A DNA stretch of 64,000 nt from contig CAMDLH010000001.1 in assembly GCA_945901405.1 (NCBI GenBank), forward strand, positions 39,988 to 103,987. Reading direction: 5' to 3'. How positions within the stretch are numbered: the first letter of the stretch is position 1; every line of letters begins with the position of its first letter. Positions 42,305 to 52,087 of this stretch are shown one piece after another. The notes under the pieces are model-generated. The model was given only the letters and a program-made list of their open reading frames with translations. It ran no database searches and had not been told where the DNA came from. This DNA comes from Bordetella parapertussis (GTDB taxonomy: Bacteria > Pseudomonadota > Gammaproteobacteria > Burkholderiales > SG8-41). The position numbers and the translations under genes are program-made.

Positions 42305-43598
42305 CGTTTGCCACGAAAGCGGCGCCGGCGAGCCGTACTTCGCGTTGCGGATAGGGTATTTCAATACCTTGGGCGCGAAACTCGCGCCAGATGTCGAAAT
42401 ACAGGTCGGAACGTAGGTTCGCGGTTCCGAGCTGCGGGTCCTCGATCCACACGCCAAGTTCGACGTTGATGCCGCTGTCGGCGAACTCGCGGATCAGCAT
42501 TTTGGGCAACGGCTCGGCCAGCACGCGCGCGTGGCGTTGCGCCGCCTCGACCAGCACGCGGCCCACCAGATTGAGGTCGGATTGATACGACACCTGCACC
42601 GGCACGCCCACGCGCACGCGCTTGTCGGTGTACGAATGATTCACCACCGGCGAGGTGATCATGGTCTCGTTGGGAATAATGGTCTCGGTGCCGTCGCCCG
42701 CGCGCACCACCACGTAGCGCGCGGTCATCTTGGTGAGTTGCCCGGTGTATTTGTCCACCGTCACCAGATCGCCGATCGACACCGAGCGGTCGAGCAGGAT
42801 GATGAAGCCGCTGATGTAATTGCTGGCGATCTTCTGCAAGCCGAAGCCGATGCCCACGCCGAGCATGCCGCCGAACACCGACAGCACCGTGAGATCGATG
42901 CCCACCGCCGGCAGCGCGATGAGTATCGCGATCAACAGCAGCAGCGCCTGCGCGAGCTTGGTGAACATCACGCGCAGGTTGACGTTAAGCGTGGTCGCCG
43001 CCATCAGCCGCGTTTCGGCCATGCGGCCCAGCCACAGCGCCAGCAGCACCGTGATGCCGATCGACAGCAGCCCCTGCAAGATCAGCAACAGCGTAATGCG
43101 CTGCTGGCCCAGGCTAAAGCCGATGTCTTCGAGCACGCCGCTTAACGCCGGCCACAAGCCGCCGATGTAGATCGCAAAGCCGATCCACACGCCCCACGCG
43201 AGGTATTTTTCCGAGCTGCGCACCCACTCACCCGATGCGAACACATGGCGCAGCATGTAGATGGTGAGGCGCACCAGCGCCAGCGCAAACAGCAGCGGCA
43301 CCGCGACGTTGAGCAGGCTTATCGGGCGCCAGGTTTCCAGTATCGCGCGCCCAACAAGCACCAGCGCGAGCGCCGCCAGCGGAAACGCCAGCCGCCGAAA
43401 GCCGCCCATGCGCAAGCGGGCCGCATCGTCACCGTCCGCGCCGGACTTGGCCATCGCGCTGCCTTCGAGGTAACGATGCATCAGCCAGCCGCCCGCGATA
43501 CAAAGCGCGAGCACGCCGATTTGCCACAGCACGTTAACGTCGTGCAGATCGGCCCACGGCGCGATCAGCAGATTGTGCAGTTCGGGAGAGTTTGGCAT
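42291..43598 (-). CDS. MscS-family mechanosensitive channel
   Basis: This 435-residue protein has several N-terminal membrane helices and the MscS pore and beta domain: FGGMLGVGIGFGLQKIASNY, ISGFIILLDRSVSIGDLVTV and ETIIPNETMITSPVVNHSY. It opens under membrane tension to release solutes. The extra N-terminal helices place it with the larger MscS-like or K-type members. The stop codon lies within an AT-rich repeat. Confidence 0.93.
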   Translation of the reverse strand: MPNSPELHNLLIAPWADLHDVNVLWQIGVLALCIAGGWLMHRYLEGSAMAKSGADGDDAARLRMGGFRRLAFPLAALALVLVGRAILETWRPISLLNVAVPLLFALALVRLTIYMLRHVFASGEWVRSSEKYLAWGVWIGFAIYIGGLWPALSGVLEDIGFSLGQQRITLLLILQGLLSIGITVLLALWLGRMAETRLMAATTLNVNLRVMFTKLAQALLLLIAILIALPAVGIDLTVLSVFGGMLGVGIGFGLQKIASNYISGFIILLDRSVSIGDLVTVDKYTGQLTKMTARYVVVRAGDGTETIIPNETMITSPVVNHSYTDKRVRVGVPVQVSYQSDLNLVGRVLVEAAQRHARVLAEPLPKMLIREFADSGINVELGVWIEDPQLGTANLRSDLYFDIWREFRAQGIEIPYPQREVRLAGAAFVANESNK

Positions 43599-43613
43599 CG
43601 CGCGTAAATTCTA

Positions 43614-44867
43614 CTACGCGCGCTCCAGCACCGCCGCAAAGAAACCATCGCAACCATGCACATGCGGCAGCAGCTTCAGATACTTGCCGGTGTCGAGCGC
43701 AATTTTCTGCTGTGCGAGTATTTCGGCGCAATCGAGCAGGCGGTAATCGCCGCGCTTCGCGAGAAAGGCATCGACGATGGTCTCGTTTTCCTCGGCGAGC
43801 AGGCTGCACGTGGCGTACACCAGCCGTCCGCCGGGCTGCGCCAGTGTCGCGGCGGCGGAGAGTATCGAGGCTTGTTTGACCACCAGTTCGGCGATACTTT
43901 CCGGCGATTGACGCCACTTCAAGTCCGGGTTGCGGCGCAGCGTGCCAAAGCCGCTGCACGGCGCATCGACCAGCACGCGGCTGACCTTGCCCGCCAGTCG
44001 TTTGATGCGTGTGTCGTTTTCGCCCGCGATCACTTGCGGATGCACGTTTGACAGCCCCGAGCGCGCCAGCCGCGGATTGAAGCGGCGCAGCCGCGCATCG
44101 GAGACATCGAACGCATACAGCGTGCCCTGCGAATTCATCAACGCCCCCAGCATCAGCGTCTTGCCACCGGCGCCTGCGCAAAAATCCACCACGCGCTCGC
44201 CGCGCCGGGGTGCGACCAATGCACACACAAGCTGGCTGCCTTCGTCCTGCACCTCCAGCGTGCCGCTGAGAAACAGCGCGTGGCGATTTAACGCGGGGCG
44301 GCCCGCGAGACGCAGGCCGTACGGCGAAAAAGGCGTCGCCTTCGCGTCGATGCCTTCGGCGGCAAGGGTTTGCAAGATGCTGTCGCGCTCGCCGCGCAGC
44401 GTGTTCACACGCAAATCGAGCGGCGCGGGTTCCCTCAACGCGCGGCCCAGCTTGACGATTTCATCTGGTGCATACTGCGCGCCGAGGCGCTCGATCAGCC
44501 AATCAGGCAACTCGGTCTCATCGCCGGGCGGCAGATTATCCGCGCGCGCCGCCTTGATCGCGGCAACGGCCTCCAGCTCGCCGCGCCGTAAAGCGGGCTC
44601 CAACTCACGTGCGCTTGATCCGGCGATGCGCGCGAGCCACGCCAGCAATAGCAAACGCGGATCGTCGCCATTCGCGATATGCCGCAAGAAACGCGAGCGG
44701 CGCAGCACGCCGAACACGCTCTCGGCGACGAGCGCGCGATCCTGCTGGCCGAGCGCACGATGCTGGCGAAAATAACCGCTCAGCACCGCATCGGCGGGCT
44801 TGTCGAAGCGCAGCACCGCGCGTAGCGCATCGGTGGCGTGATCCAGTTGTACACGGGTCAGTTTCAT
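43614..44867 (-). CDS. rsmB: 16S rRNA m5C967 methyltransferase
   Basis: This 417-residue protein has an N-terminal NusB-like RNA-binding domain (residues 1-140, QHRALGQQDRALVAESVFGV) and a C-terminal SAM-dependent methyltransferase. Motif I is CAGAGGKTLMLGAL. DAPCSGFGTLRRNPDLKW and YATCSLLAEEN supply the two catalytic Cys residues. It methylates cytosine 967 of 16S rRNA. Followed upstream by DUF3108 genes on the same strand. Confidence 0.95.
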   Translation of the reverse strand: MKLTRVQLDHATDALRAVLRFDKPADAVLSGYFRQHRALGQQDRALVAESVFGVLRRSRFLRHIANGDDPRLLLLAWLARIAGSSARELEPALRRGELEAVAAIKAARADNLPPGDETELPDWLIERLGAQYAPDEIVKLGRALREPAPLDLRVNTLRGERDSILQTLAAEGIDAKATPFSPYGLRLAGRPALNRHALFLSGTLEVQDEGSQLVCALVAPRRGERVVDFCAGAGGKTLMLGALMNSQGTLYAFDVSDARLRRFNPRLARSGLSNVHPQVIAGENDTRIKRLAGKVSRVLVDAPCSGFGTLRRNPDLKWRQSPESIAELVVKQASILSAAATLAQPGGRLVYATCSLLAEENETIVDAFLAKRGDYRLLDCAEILAQQKIALDTGKYLKLLPHVHGCDGFFAAVLERA

Positions 44868-44935
44868 GGCGCCGATGATAGCCGCAAAGGCGCACGCATG
44901 CCGCGAAAAGACGTGGAGCGGTACTACTATTACTA

Positions 44936-46036
44936 TTACTCTTCGCTGACGCGAATTTCGGTGACGAGTTGTTCGCCGGTGGGCGCGCCATCGCGGCCGA
45001 GAAAACGGATGCGCACCGGCAGATGGCGGTATTCGGCGGCGAGCCAGAATTCAAAACTTTCCATCCCCGCTTTGCGCACCTGGCGCACCGGCAGCGCACG
45101 CACGGCGCCGATTGGCGTCTCGAGCGTTTCGAGCGCGGAGACCTCGAATTCGATGGTCTCGAAGCGCGCGCCATTGGCAATGGCGAGTTGTATGCGTCCG
45201 GCCGGCGGCGGCGCGAGCGACAGTTGATACATCACGCTCAAAATATCCTGACTGCCCGCGGGCAGCGCGCCGGTGCGCTGGCTAGCGCCGGCGCCACCAG
45301 TGGCAATGGTGATGCTGCTGCCCGCCCAGTCGAATCGCGCGGTGGATTCCTCGGTCTGGCCGCGGCGCGTGCGCCGTTTTTGCGCCGACTCGGGTTGCAG
45401 GCCTTGCGGGGTCATGCGCCCGGCGCTGCGAAACACGAGTTGATCCGAGCGAAACGCCGCCGCGAGGCCGGTGGTTTCGGATACGCTTTCCATGCGGTAG
45501 TTGCTGCCCGTGGTTTCCCACGTTTGCACCGTGCGCCCGACGTTGAATCTGTCTGTGCCGAGCAACAGCGCGTAGGCGATATGCCCGCGGCGCGGCAGCG
45601 TCTTTAACGTGGCCGCTTCGATGACCAGCGTGCTGGGCGCGGCCTCGGCGATTACAACCGGCTCGGGCGCGGGTGCTTCGGCTGGCGATTCGGGTGTGTT
45701 GCCGAGGGTAGTGCTGACTTCGGCTGGCGCTTCTACCGGCAACGAGAACGGGCTCATCGACGACATCGACGGAATCGACGGAATCGACGATGAAGGCGGC
45801 GGCGCGGCGGCCACACGTGTGGCGGCGGGCGGGCGGGGTGCGGTTTGTTTCGCGGGCGGCGGCGGAGTTGTTTTCGGCGCAACCGCCGGCGCTGGTTCCA
45901 GCCGCGCCAGCAGCGACAGTTGCTCGCTCTCGGTTTTCGGCATGGTGATCCAGTGCCCTGAAATCACCAGCGCGTGCGCGATCAACGACAGCACCAGGGT
46001 CGCGGCGAACACCGTGAGAGGCGTGCGCGGCTTCAC
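44936..46036 (-). CDS. DUF3108 protein with Pro-rich linker
   Basis: This 366-residue protein has an N-terminal anchor or signal (LTVFAATLVLSLIAHALVIS), a Pro/Ala/Ser-rich linker (residues about 45-130) and a DUF3108 beta-barrel (residues about 150-366, RGHIAYALLLGTDRFNVGRT, LPVRQVRKAGMESFEFWLAA, EYRHLPVRIRFLGRDG). The layout suggests a periplasmic domain on a flexible stalk. Its start overlaps the stop of the second DUF3108 gene by ATGA. Function unknown. Confidence 0.82.
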   Translation of the reverse strand: MKPRTPLTVFAATLVLSLIAHALVISGHWITMPKTESEQLSLLARLEPAPAVAPKTTPPPPAKQTAPRPPAATRVAAAPPPSSSIPSIPSMSSMSPFSLPVEAPAEVSTTLGNTPESPAEAPAPEPVVIAEAAPSTLVIEAATLKTLPRRGHIAYALLLGTDRFNVGRTVQTWETTGSNYRMESVSETTGLAAAFRSDQLVFRSAGRMTPQGLQPESAQKRRTRRGQTEESTARFDWAGSSITIATGGAGASQRTGALPAGSQDILSVMYQLSLAPPPAGRIQLAIANGARFETIEFEVSALETLETPIGAVRALPVRQVRKAGMESFEFWLAAEYRHLPVRIRFLGRDGAPTGEQLVTEIRVSEE

Positions 46037-46734
46037 GGCTTGATTTCAATACGCGTGAGTTGCTGATCGTAACGCACGCCGTCTTCCTCGATGACCAGCA
46101 GCCGCACCGGCAGGTAGTGATATTCGGGCGCGAGCCAGATCTCCGTGCCCGATTCGCCGGGCTGGCGCTGCTTTACGAGATGCGTGGTGACCAGCCGCCG
46201 GTAGGGCGTGTCGATGGAGACATCGGGCATCACCGAATAGCGGTAGTGGTCGATCTTGCGCCCATTGGTCATCGAAAACTCGACCGTCTGCGATTTCGCC
46301 GGCGGCGCGTGCATGAATTGATACATGATCGACAACCGGTCCTGCGTGCCCGCGGGCAACGCAGTGGTTTCGCTGCGCCCGTCGAATTGCATTTTCAGCA
46401 GCGTGGCTTTCCAGTCGAAATCCGCAATGGCGCGGCGCGAGTCATTACCGCGCCGTGCGTCGAAATGCAGCGGTTGCAGGCCCGCGCGCGTCACCTCGCC
46501 GCGGCTCGACACGGTGACCGGGCCGCGCTGCGCAAGCGCTAACAGGCCCACCGCCTTGCTGTCGCTGACGATGCTGTAGGTGTTGCCGTTCACCTCGTAG
46601 TGCTCGGTGACGTTGGCGATGTGAACGCCATTGCGTATCACGCTGTAGGCCGCATTCACCGTGGAGGGCGCTGCGTGCGCCATGCCGGCGAGCATCGCCA
46701 ACGCGCCAAACAACATGGATGCAAGATGTTTCAT
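46033..46734 (-). CDS. DUF3108 protein
   Basis: This 233-residue protein has a signal peptide (HLASMLFGALAMLAGMAHA) and one DUF3108 domain with ITFEV-type strands: VNAAYSVIRNGVHIANVTEH, LPAGTQDRLSIMYQFMHAPP and WLAPEYHYLPVRLLVIEEDG. It is a diverged paralogue of the next gene with the same order of motifs. It lies 4 bases after purN, a common betaproteobacterial order. Confidence 0.87.
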   Translation of the reverse strand: MKHLASMLFGALAMLAGMAHAAPSTVNAAYSVIRNGVHIANVTEHYEVNGNTYSIVSDSKAVGLLALAQRGPVTVSSRGEVTRAGLQPLHFDARRGNDSRRAIADFDWKATLLKMQFDGRSETTALPAGTQDRLSIMYQFMHAPPAKSQTVEFSMTNGRKIDHYRYSVMPDVSIDTPYRRLVTTHLVKQRQPGESGTEIWLAPEYHYLPVRLLVIEEDGVRYDQQLTRIEIKP

Positions 46735-46738
46735 CGGG

Positions 46739-47380
46739 CTACGCCTCCAGCGACGGCACGATCAGCGCCGTGCCGCCAGCGCGCGCGCCGTTGATTTCAA
46801 CGATGCCGCGCCCGGTGACGGAAATACGGCCTTCGCAAAACCAGCGCACCGCCTGCGGGTAAACGCGATGCTCCTCGGTGAGCACGCGCGCGGCGAGCGT
46901 TTCTTCATCATCCCCCGCCAGCACGGGCACCGCCGCCTGAATGATTATCGGCCCGGAATCCAGGCTTGGGGTGACGAAATGCGCCGTGCAGCCGTGCACG
47001 CGCACGCCCGCTGCAAGCGCCTGGCGGTGGGTGTGCAGGCCGGGAAACGACGGCAACAACGAGGGGTGAATGTTGATCATACGCCCCGAATAACGCGTGA
47101 CAAATCCATCGGTTAACACCCGCATGAAGCCCGCCAGCACCACCAGGCCGGGCGCGTGGCGGTCGATTTCAGCCGCCAGCGCGGCGTCAAACGCGGTGCG
47201 GTCCGCAAAATGCGTGTGGTCGACAACGGCGGTGGAAATGTCGGCTTGTTGCGCCGTGACCAAGCCTTTCGCGCGCGGATCGTTGCTGATGACCGCGGCG
47301 ACAGCAGCCGGCAAATTGGCGCGCAGCAGGGCCTCCATGTTGGAACCCCGGCCGGAAATCAGAATGACGATTTTTTTCAA
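46739..47380 (-). CDS. purN: Phosphoribosylglycinamide formyltransferase
   Basis: This 213-residue enzyme adds the formyl group of 10-formyl-tetrahydrofolate to GAR in purine synthesis. It shows VILISGRGSNMEALL at the N-terminus, the catalytic motif NIHPSLLPSFPGLHTHRQAL, CTAHFVTPSLDSGPII with the catalytic Asp, and length typical of PurN. It is transcribed with the DUF3108 genes; purM lies 97 bases upstream on the same strand. Confidence 0.96.
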   Translation of the reverse strand: MKKIVILISGRGSNMEALLRANLPAAVAAVISNDPRAKGLVTAQQADISTAVVDHTHFADRTAFDAALAAEIDRHAPGLVVLAGFMRVLTDGFVTRYSGRMINIHPSLLPSFPGLHTHRQALAAGVRVHGCTAHFVTPSLDSGPIIIQAAVPVLAGDDEETLAARVLTEEHRVYPQAVRWFCEGRISVTGRGIVEINGARAGGTALIVPSLEA

Positions 47381-47477
47381 GGCGTGTTCTCGCGCATGGC
47401 ATGACGTCTACTGCAAAAGCGTAAACACACAACAAAATTCACGCAAACAAATTTTGTAACAATGTGTAAACCCGTGA

Positions 47478-48524
47478 TTACACCACCACCGTCTGCGCCT
47501 CGCCATCCTTGCGTTGCGTGATCGTGCCGATTTGCCACACGGTTTCGCCGCTGTCGCGCAGCATGGCCTGCGCTTTCGCCGCATCGGCCGCGCTGACGAT
47601 CAGCACCATGCCGATGCCGCAGTTGAACACGCGGTGCATTTCGTGATCCGCGACGTTGCCTTCAAGTTGCAGCCATTGGAACAGCGCCGGTTGCGGCCAC
47701 GTCGCGCGGTCAATGCGCGCGCAGACATTTTCGGGCAGCACGCGCGGCACGTTCTCCAGGATGCCGCCGCCGGTGATGTGCGCCAGCCCCTTGACGTTCA
47801 TCGACTTCATCAATTGCAGCAGCGGCTTCACGTAGATGCGCGTGGGCGTGAGTATCCAGTCGCGCAGTGACTTGCCGTCGAGCTTTGCCGATAGATCGAC
47901 TTTCTTCGTATCGATGATCTTGCGGATCAGCGAGTAGCCATTGGAATGCGCGCCGCTGCTCGCCAGCCCCAGCACCACGTCGTCCGCCGCGATGGTGGTG
48001 CCGTCGATGATTTTGCTTTTTTCCACCACGCCGACCGCGAACCCGGCGAGATCATAGTCGCCGCCCGAGTACATGCCGGGCATTTCGGCGGTCTCGCCGC
48101 CGATCAACGCGCAGCCTGCCTGTTCGCAACCGGCGGCGATGCCCTTGACCACGCGCGTGGCGGTGGCGACATCAAGCTTGCCGCAGGCGAAATAATCCAG
48201 AAAGAACAGCGGCTCGGCGCCCTGCACCAGAATGTCGTTCACACTCATCGCCACCAGGTCGATGCCGACCGTGTCGTGGCCGTCGTGCTCGAACGCGAGT
48301 TTCAGCTTGGTGCCCACGCCGTCGGTGCCCGACACCAGCACCGGCTCGCGATAGTTGCGCGAGATTTCAAACAACGCGCCAAAACCGCCGATGCCCGCGA
48401 GCACGCCGGGGCGCATGGTGCGCCTGGCGTAGGGCTTGATGTTCTCTACAAGCTGGTCTCCGGCGTCGATATCCACGCCTGCATCTCGGTAGGTCAAAAA
48501 ATCAGATGGGCTTGGAGTGTTCAA
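47478..48524 (-). CDS. purM: Phosphoribosylformylglycinamidine cyclo-ligase
   Basis: This 348-residue enzyme makes aminoimidazole ribonucleotide. Motifs: [78 protein letters not shown] and [15 protein letters not shown]. No ATG is available at the conserved N-terminus; TTG at 48524 gives the family length, while the next ATG upstream (48653) would overlap the divergent permease gene. The gap to that gene is 64 bases and should hold both promoters. Confidence 0.95.
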   Translation of the reverse strand: MNTPSPSDFLTYRDAGVDIDAGDQLVENIKPYARRTMRPGVLAGIGGFGALFEISRNYREPVLVSGTDGVGTKLKLAFEHDGHDTVGIDLVAMSVNDILVQGAEPLFFLDYFACGKLDVATATRVVKGIAAGCEQAGCALIGGETAEMPGMYSGGDYDLAGFAVGVVEKSKIIDGTTIAADDVVLGLASSGAHSNGYSLIRKIIDTKKVDLSAKLDGKSLRDWILTPTRIYVKPLLQLMKSMNVKGLAHITGGGILENVPRVLPENVCARIDRATWPQPALFQWLQLEGNVADHEMHRVFNCGIGMVLIVSAADAAKAQAMLRDSGETVWQIGTITQRKDGEAQTVVV

Positions 48525-48588
48525 TTGTTGATTTTCCAGATAAAGTCGCGCATACACAACGTTGCTGCATAATGGAATTTTAACGCAA

Positions 48589-49656
48589 ATGAATACACCC
48601 GGCTCCGGCATTTCAGGCAATTCACACCTCTGGTTGTGGCTGGGGGTGGCCATGGTTGCGGCCGCGCTGCTCTACTTGCTCGCACCCATACTCGCGCCGT
48701 TTCTCGCGGCGCTGATGCTGGCGTATATTTTCAATCCGCTGGTGATGAAAATGTCGCGCAAGCTGCCGCGCTCGCTGGCGGTGACGCTGATGCTGCTGAT
48801 GCTGGCCGCTCTGTTCGTGGTGCTGCTGCTGATCCTGATGCCGTTGCTCGCGCGCCAGGTCAAATCCATAGTCGCTCAATCGCCGCTCTATATCGACTGG
48901 ATAAAAGCGAACGTCGCGCCGCTCGCGGAGCATTATCTCGGCGTGACGCTCGACTTGGCGATGCTGAAAGACTGGCTTGCCAGCCACACCAAGGAGATCC
49001 AGAGCGTCGCGCTAAGCCTGCTGCCGTCGCTCAAAAGCGGCGGGCTGGCGCTGCTGGAGTTTGCCGCCAGCCTCGTGCTGGTGCCGGTGGTGTTGTTCTA
49101 CTTCGCGCGCGACTGGGACGCGCTGCTCGCGCGCGGCGGCGAACTGGTGCCGCGCCATTGGTACGACAAGGTCGCCACGATTTTGCGCGAGATCGACGCC
49201 GTGCTCGGCGAATTCCTCCGCGGCCAGTTGCTGGTGATGATGTTGATGGCGGCGTTCTACACCATCGGCTTGTGGCTGGTGGGCCTCGATTACGCGCTGT
49301 CGGTGGGCTTGATCGCGGGTTTTCTCACGTTCGTGCCGTACCTGGGCGTGATCGCGGGCGTGGTGATCGCCACGCTCACGGGGCTGCTGCAATTCGGCGA
49401 CCTCACGCATATCATGTGGATCTGGGGCGTGTTCGTCGCCGCCAACATACTCGAGGGCAACGTGTTCGTGCCATGGCTGGTCGGCGACCGCATCGGCCTG
49501 CATCCGGTGGCGGTGATCTTCGCGCTGCTTGCCTTCGGGCAATTGTTCGGCTTTGCCGGCGTGCTGCTGGCGCTGCCCGCGAGCGCTGCGCTGCTGGTGT
49601 GGCTGCGCCACCTGCGGCGCAGCTACATGGATAGCGGGATGTACACCTCGCGATGA
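48589..49656 (+). CDS. AI-2E family permease (PerM-like)
   Basis: This protein of about 355 residues has eight hydrophobic segments and the family signatures [20 protein letters not shown] and [20 protein letters not shown]. Some members export autoinducer-2 or act as Na+/H+ antiporters; the substrate is not known here. The ATG at 48589 is preferred to TTG at 48562. It overlaps hda by ATGA; the permease-hda pair divergent from purM is a conserved betaproteobacterial order. Confidence 0.9.
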   Translation: MNTPGSGISGNSHLWLWLGVAMVAAALLYLLAPILAPFLAALMLAYIFNPLVMKMSRKLPRSLAVTLMLLMLAALFVVLLLILMPLLARQVKSIVAQSPLYIDWIKANVAPLAEHYLGVTLDLAMLKDWLASHTKEIQSVALSLLPSLKSGGLALLEFAASLVLVPVVLFYFARDWDALLARGGELVPRHWYDKVATILREIDAVLGEFLRGQLLVMMLMAAFYTIGLWLVGLDYALSVGLIAGFLTFVPYLGVIAGVVIATLTGLLQFGDLTHIMWIWGVFVAANILEGNVFVPWLVGDRIGLHPVAVIFALLAFGQLFGFAGVLLALPASAALLVWLRHLRRSYMDSGMYTSR

Positions 49657-50306
49657 GGCAACTCGCGCTCGATATTTCCGCGCCGCCGGCGCCTGCATTC
49701 GATAATTTTGTAATTGGGCGAAACGCCGAGGCGATCGCGCATCTGCGCGCGGCGATCGCGGGCGGCGGCGAGCGTTTTGTTTATCTGTGGGGCGAGGCGG
49801 GGTGTGGCCGCACACATTTGCTCAAGGCATTGACGGCCGCGGCGGCGGATGCGATGTATGTCGCATGTGTAGCGAACAGCAGTTTTGACGATGACGCGCC
49901 GCTGCTGGTGGCCGACGACGTGGAGCTTCTCGGCGGCGAAGCGCAAATAGCGTTGTTCAATCGATATAACATATTGCGCGATCAAGGCGGCGGCTTGATC
50001 GCCAGTGGGCGTGTGCCGCCGGTCGAACTCAAGCTGCGCGTAGACCTTGTAACGCGCCTGGGCTGGGGGCTGGTGGTGCAGGTGCACGCGCTCACCGATG
50101 AAGAAAAAGCGCGGGCGCTGGCGCAACACGCCAGGGCGCGCGGATTCGCGTTATCCACTGAAGCGATCACGTACTTGCTCACCCATGCGCCACGCGACAT
50201 GGGTGCACTGTTCGCCACGCTGGATGCACTCGACCGGCACTCGCTGGAGACCAAGCGCGCGGTGACCGTGCCTCTGGTTCGCGATCTGCTGAATTTAAAA
50301 ACATGA
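49653..50306 (+). CDS. hda: DnaA-homologue regulatory inactivator Hda
   Basis: This 217-residue AAA+ protein resembles DnaA domain III. Landmarks are QLALDISAPPAPAFDNFVIG, the nucleotide loop WGEAGCGRTHLLKAL, ADDVELLGGEAQIALFNRYN and VTRLGWGLVVQVHALTDEEK. With the sliding clamp it stimulates ATP hydrolysis on DnaA to prevent reinitiation. The N-terminal QLALDI is the expected clamp-binding motif. The stop codon lies in an AT-rich repeat (50293-50322). Confidence 0.92.
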   Translation: MRQLALDISAPPAPAFDNFVIGRNAEAIAHLRAAIAGGGERFVYLWGEAGCGRTHLLKALTAAAADAMYVACVANSSFDDDAPLLVADDVELLGGEAQIALFNRYNILRDQGGGLIASGRVPPVELKLRVDLVTRLGWGLVVQVHALTDEEKARALAQHARARGFALSTEAITYLLTHAPRDMGALFATLDALDRHSLETKRAVTVPLVRDLLNLKT

Positions 50307-50322
50307 ATAAAAACAAATACTT
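50293..50322 (-). repeat. AT-rich dispersed repeat, copy h
   Basis: Read on the minus strand: AAGTATTTGTTTTTATTCAT followed by GTTTTTAAA. It spans the hda stop codon and ends directly at the ATG of the HAD gene, so that gene has no visible Shine-Dalgarno site. Confidence 0.65.
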
Positions 50323-50979
50323 ATGAATCTCGCGTTATTTGATCTCGACAACACCTTGCTCGCCGGCGACTCCGATTTCGAGTGGGCGCAATTTCTGATC
50401 GAGCAAGGCGTGCTCGACCGCGAAATCTACGAAGCGCGCAATCAGGAGTTCTACGATCAATACAAGGCGGGCACGTTGGATATCCGCGAGTTTTTGGATT
50501 TTCAATTGAAGCCGCTGTCGCGCCATCCGCGCGCCGTGCTGGACAAATGGCACGGCGACTACATGCGGAAAAAGATTCATCCGATGATGCGCGACTCCGC
50601 GCGCGCGTTGGTCGCCAAACACAAGGCCGATGTGCGCGTGGTGATTACCGCGACCAATAGTTTTGTCACCGCGCCGATAACGCGCCTGTTTGGTGTCGAG
50701 CATTTGATCGCGACCGAACCCGGACAACGTGGTGGCGAATTCACCGGCGGCGTCACCGGCCTGCCGTGCTTTCGCGACGGCAAGGTGACGCGGCTTAACG
50801 ATTGGCTGGCGTCACGTGGCGAGACTTTGCGCTCGTATGAACAGTCGTGGTTTTACAGCGACTCGCACAATGATCTCGCATTGATGTCGGTGGTGACGCA
50901 TCCAGTCGCGGTCGATCCGGATGACGCGTTGCGCGCGCATGCGGTTAAGTCCGGATGGCCGGTGATTTCATTGAATTAA
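50323..50979 (+). CDS. HAD-IB family hydrolase (SerB-like phosphatase)
   Basis: This 218-residue HAD phosphatase has motif I in ALFDLDNTLLAGDSDFEW, motif II in VVITATNSF, the motif III Lys near GKVTRLNDWL and motif IV in WFYSDSHNDLALM. The IB subfamily acts on phosphoserine-like or phosphate-ester metabolites. It is positioned after hda, as in many betaproteobacteria. It starts at the very end of the AT-rich repeat. Confidence 0.9.
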   Translation: MNLALFDLDNTLLAGDSDFEWAQFLIEQGVLDREIYEARNQEFYDQYKAGTLDIREFLDFQLKPLSRHPRAVLDKWHGDYMRKKIHPMMRDSARALVAKHKADVRVVITATNSFVTAPITRLFGVEHLIATEPGQRGGEFTGGVTGLPCFRDGKVTRLNDWLASRGETLRSYEQSWFYSDSHNDLALMSVVTHPVAVDPDDALRAHAVKSGWPVISLN

Positions 50980-51028
50980 ACTTTACGGCGCTATCTTTTA
51001 CTGGCGTATACAGCAACGGAGATAAACC

Positions 51029-51898
51029 ATGAGCGCAACAAAAACACTACGCAATTTGATCGCCGGCAATCGCGCATTGATCGCACCGGCCGTCTTCAAT
51101 CCGCTTAGCGCAAAACTCGCCGAGGCCGCGGGTTTTGAAGTGCTGTATCTCGGCGGCGGCACCATCGGTTATATCAACTGCTGCCTCGAAGCGAATCTCA
51201 ACATCACGCAACTGTGCCAGGCCGGCATCGACATCCGCGCCGCGTGCGGCCTGCCGCTGATCCTCGATGGCGCGGCGGGGTTTGGCGACCCGATGCACAT
51301 GCATCACACCATCGGCATGGCGGAGGCTGCCGGGTTTGCCGCGATAGAAATCGAGGATCAGATACTGCCCAAGCGCGCGCATCACCATGTTGGAAAGGAG
51401 CACATGGTGCCGCTCGAACTGATGGCGGCCAAGGTGCGCGAGGCCGCCCGCGCACGGCGCGATCCGGATTTCGTCATCATCGCGCGCACCAACGGCATAC
51501 GCGGCCCCGGCGGCATCGACGACGCGATCAAGCGCGCGCGTGCGTATCACGAGGCCGGTGCCGACATGCTGTATTTCAGCGTGCGCAACGCCGAGGACGC
51601 GCGCCGCATCGCGAGCGAACTGCCGCCGCCGTTCATGTTCGGTTTGCCGGGCCACGGCGACAAGGGTGCGGGTCTGACACTCGATGAACTCGGCGCGCTC
51701 GGCTATCGCATCCTCGCCAGCTCCGTCTCGGCGTGGGCGTTCCATCGCGCGATGAAACAAAGCTACGAATGCCTCGCGCGCGGCGAGCCTGATCCACTCA
51801 TGGCTGGTACCACGCACAAGAACGAGCAGAACGCCGTGCACGAGACTATCGGCATGGAGCGCATGCTGGCGGTGGAGCGCGCGACCGTCGAAAAATGA
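51029..51898 (+). CDS. Isocitrate lyase / PEP mutase family enzyme
   Basis: This 289-residue barrel enzyme has the family loop EIEDQILPKRAHHHVGKEHM in place of the KKCGH of true isocitrate lyase, metal ligand region ILDGAAGFGDPMHMHHTI, and IIARTNGIRGPGGIDDAI. Members cleave or rearrange C-C or C-P bonds of 2-hydroxy or oxo acids (2-methylisocitrate, oxaloacetate, dimethylmalate lyases). The exact reaction is uncertain. It precedes a run of Bug receptors and amine-oxidising enzymes. Confidence 0.87.
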   Translation: MSATKTLRNLIAGNRALIAPAVFNPLSAKLAEAAGFEVLYLGGGTIGYINCCLEANLNITQLCQAGIDIRAACGLPLILDGAAGFGDPMHMHHTIGMAEAAGFAAIEIEDQILPKRAHHHVGKEHMVPLELMAAKVREAARARRDPDFVIIARTNGIRGPGGIDDAIKRARAYHEAGADMLYFSVRNAEDARRIASELPPPFMFGLPGHGDKGAGLTLDELGALGYRILASSVSAWAFHRAMKQSYECLARGEPDPLMAGTTHKNEQNAVHETIGMERMLAVERATVEK

Positions 51899-52087
51899 GC
51901 GTACGGCGTTCGATGTGAGGTGTATGCGCCGGGCCAAATATACGCCGCCAAAGCACGCAACAGCGCACGCAATAACCCACGCAATAACCCACGCCATGAA
52001 CCGCGGTTGACAGCTTGTGAAGCCGGGCATACTGTTTCGTCTCGTGAAGGATGGTGTTTGCCGATTTTCTAACTCCAGAGGATTTGC

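Noticed and set aside
47425..47470. A further copy of the AT-rich dispersed element between purN and purM
   Set aside because: It is AT-rich and has ACAAATTTTG, but the core TAAGTAWTTG is not present in either orientation.
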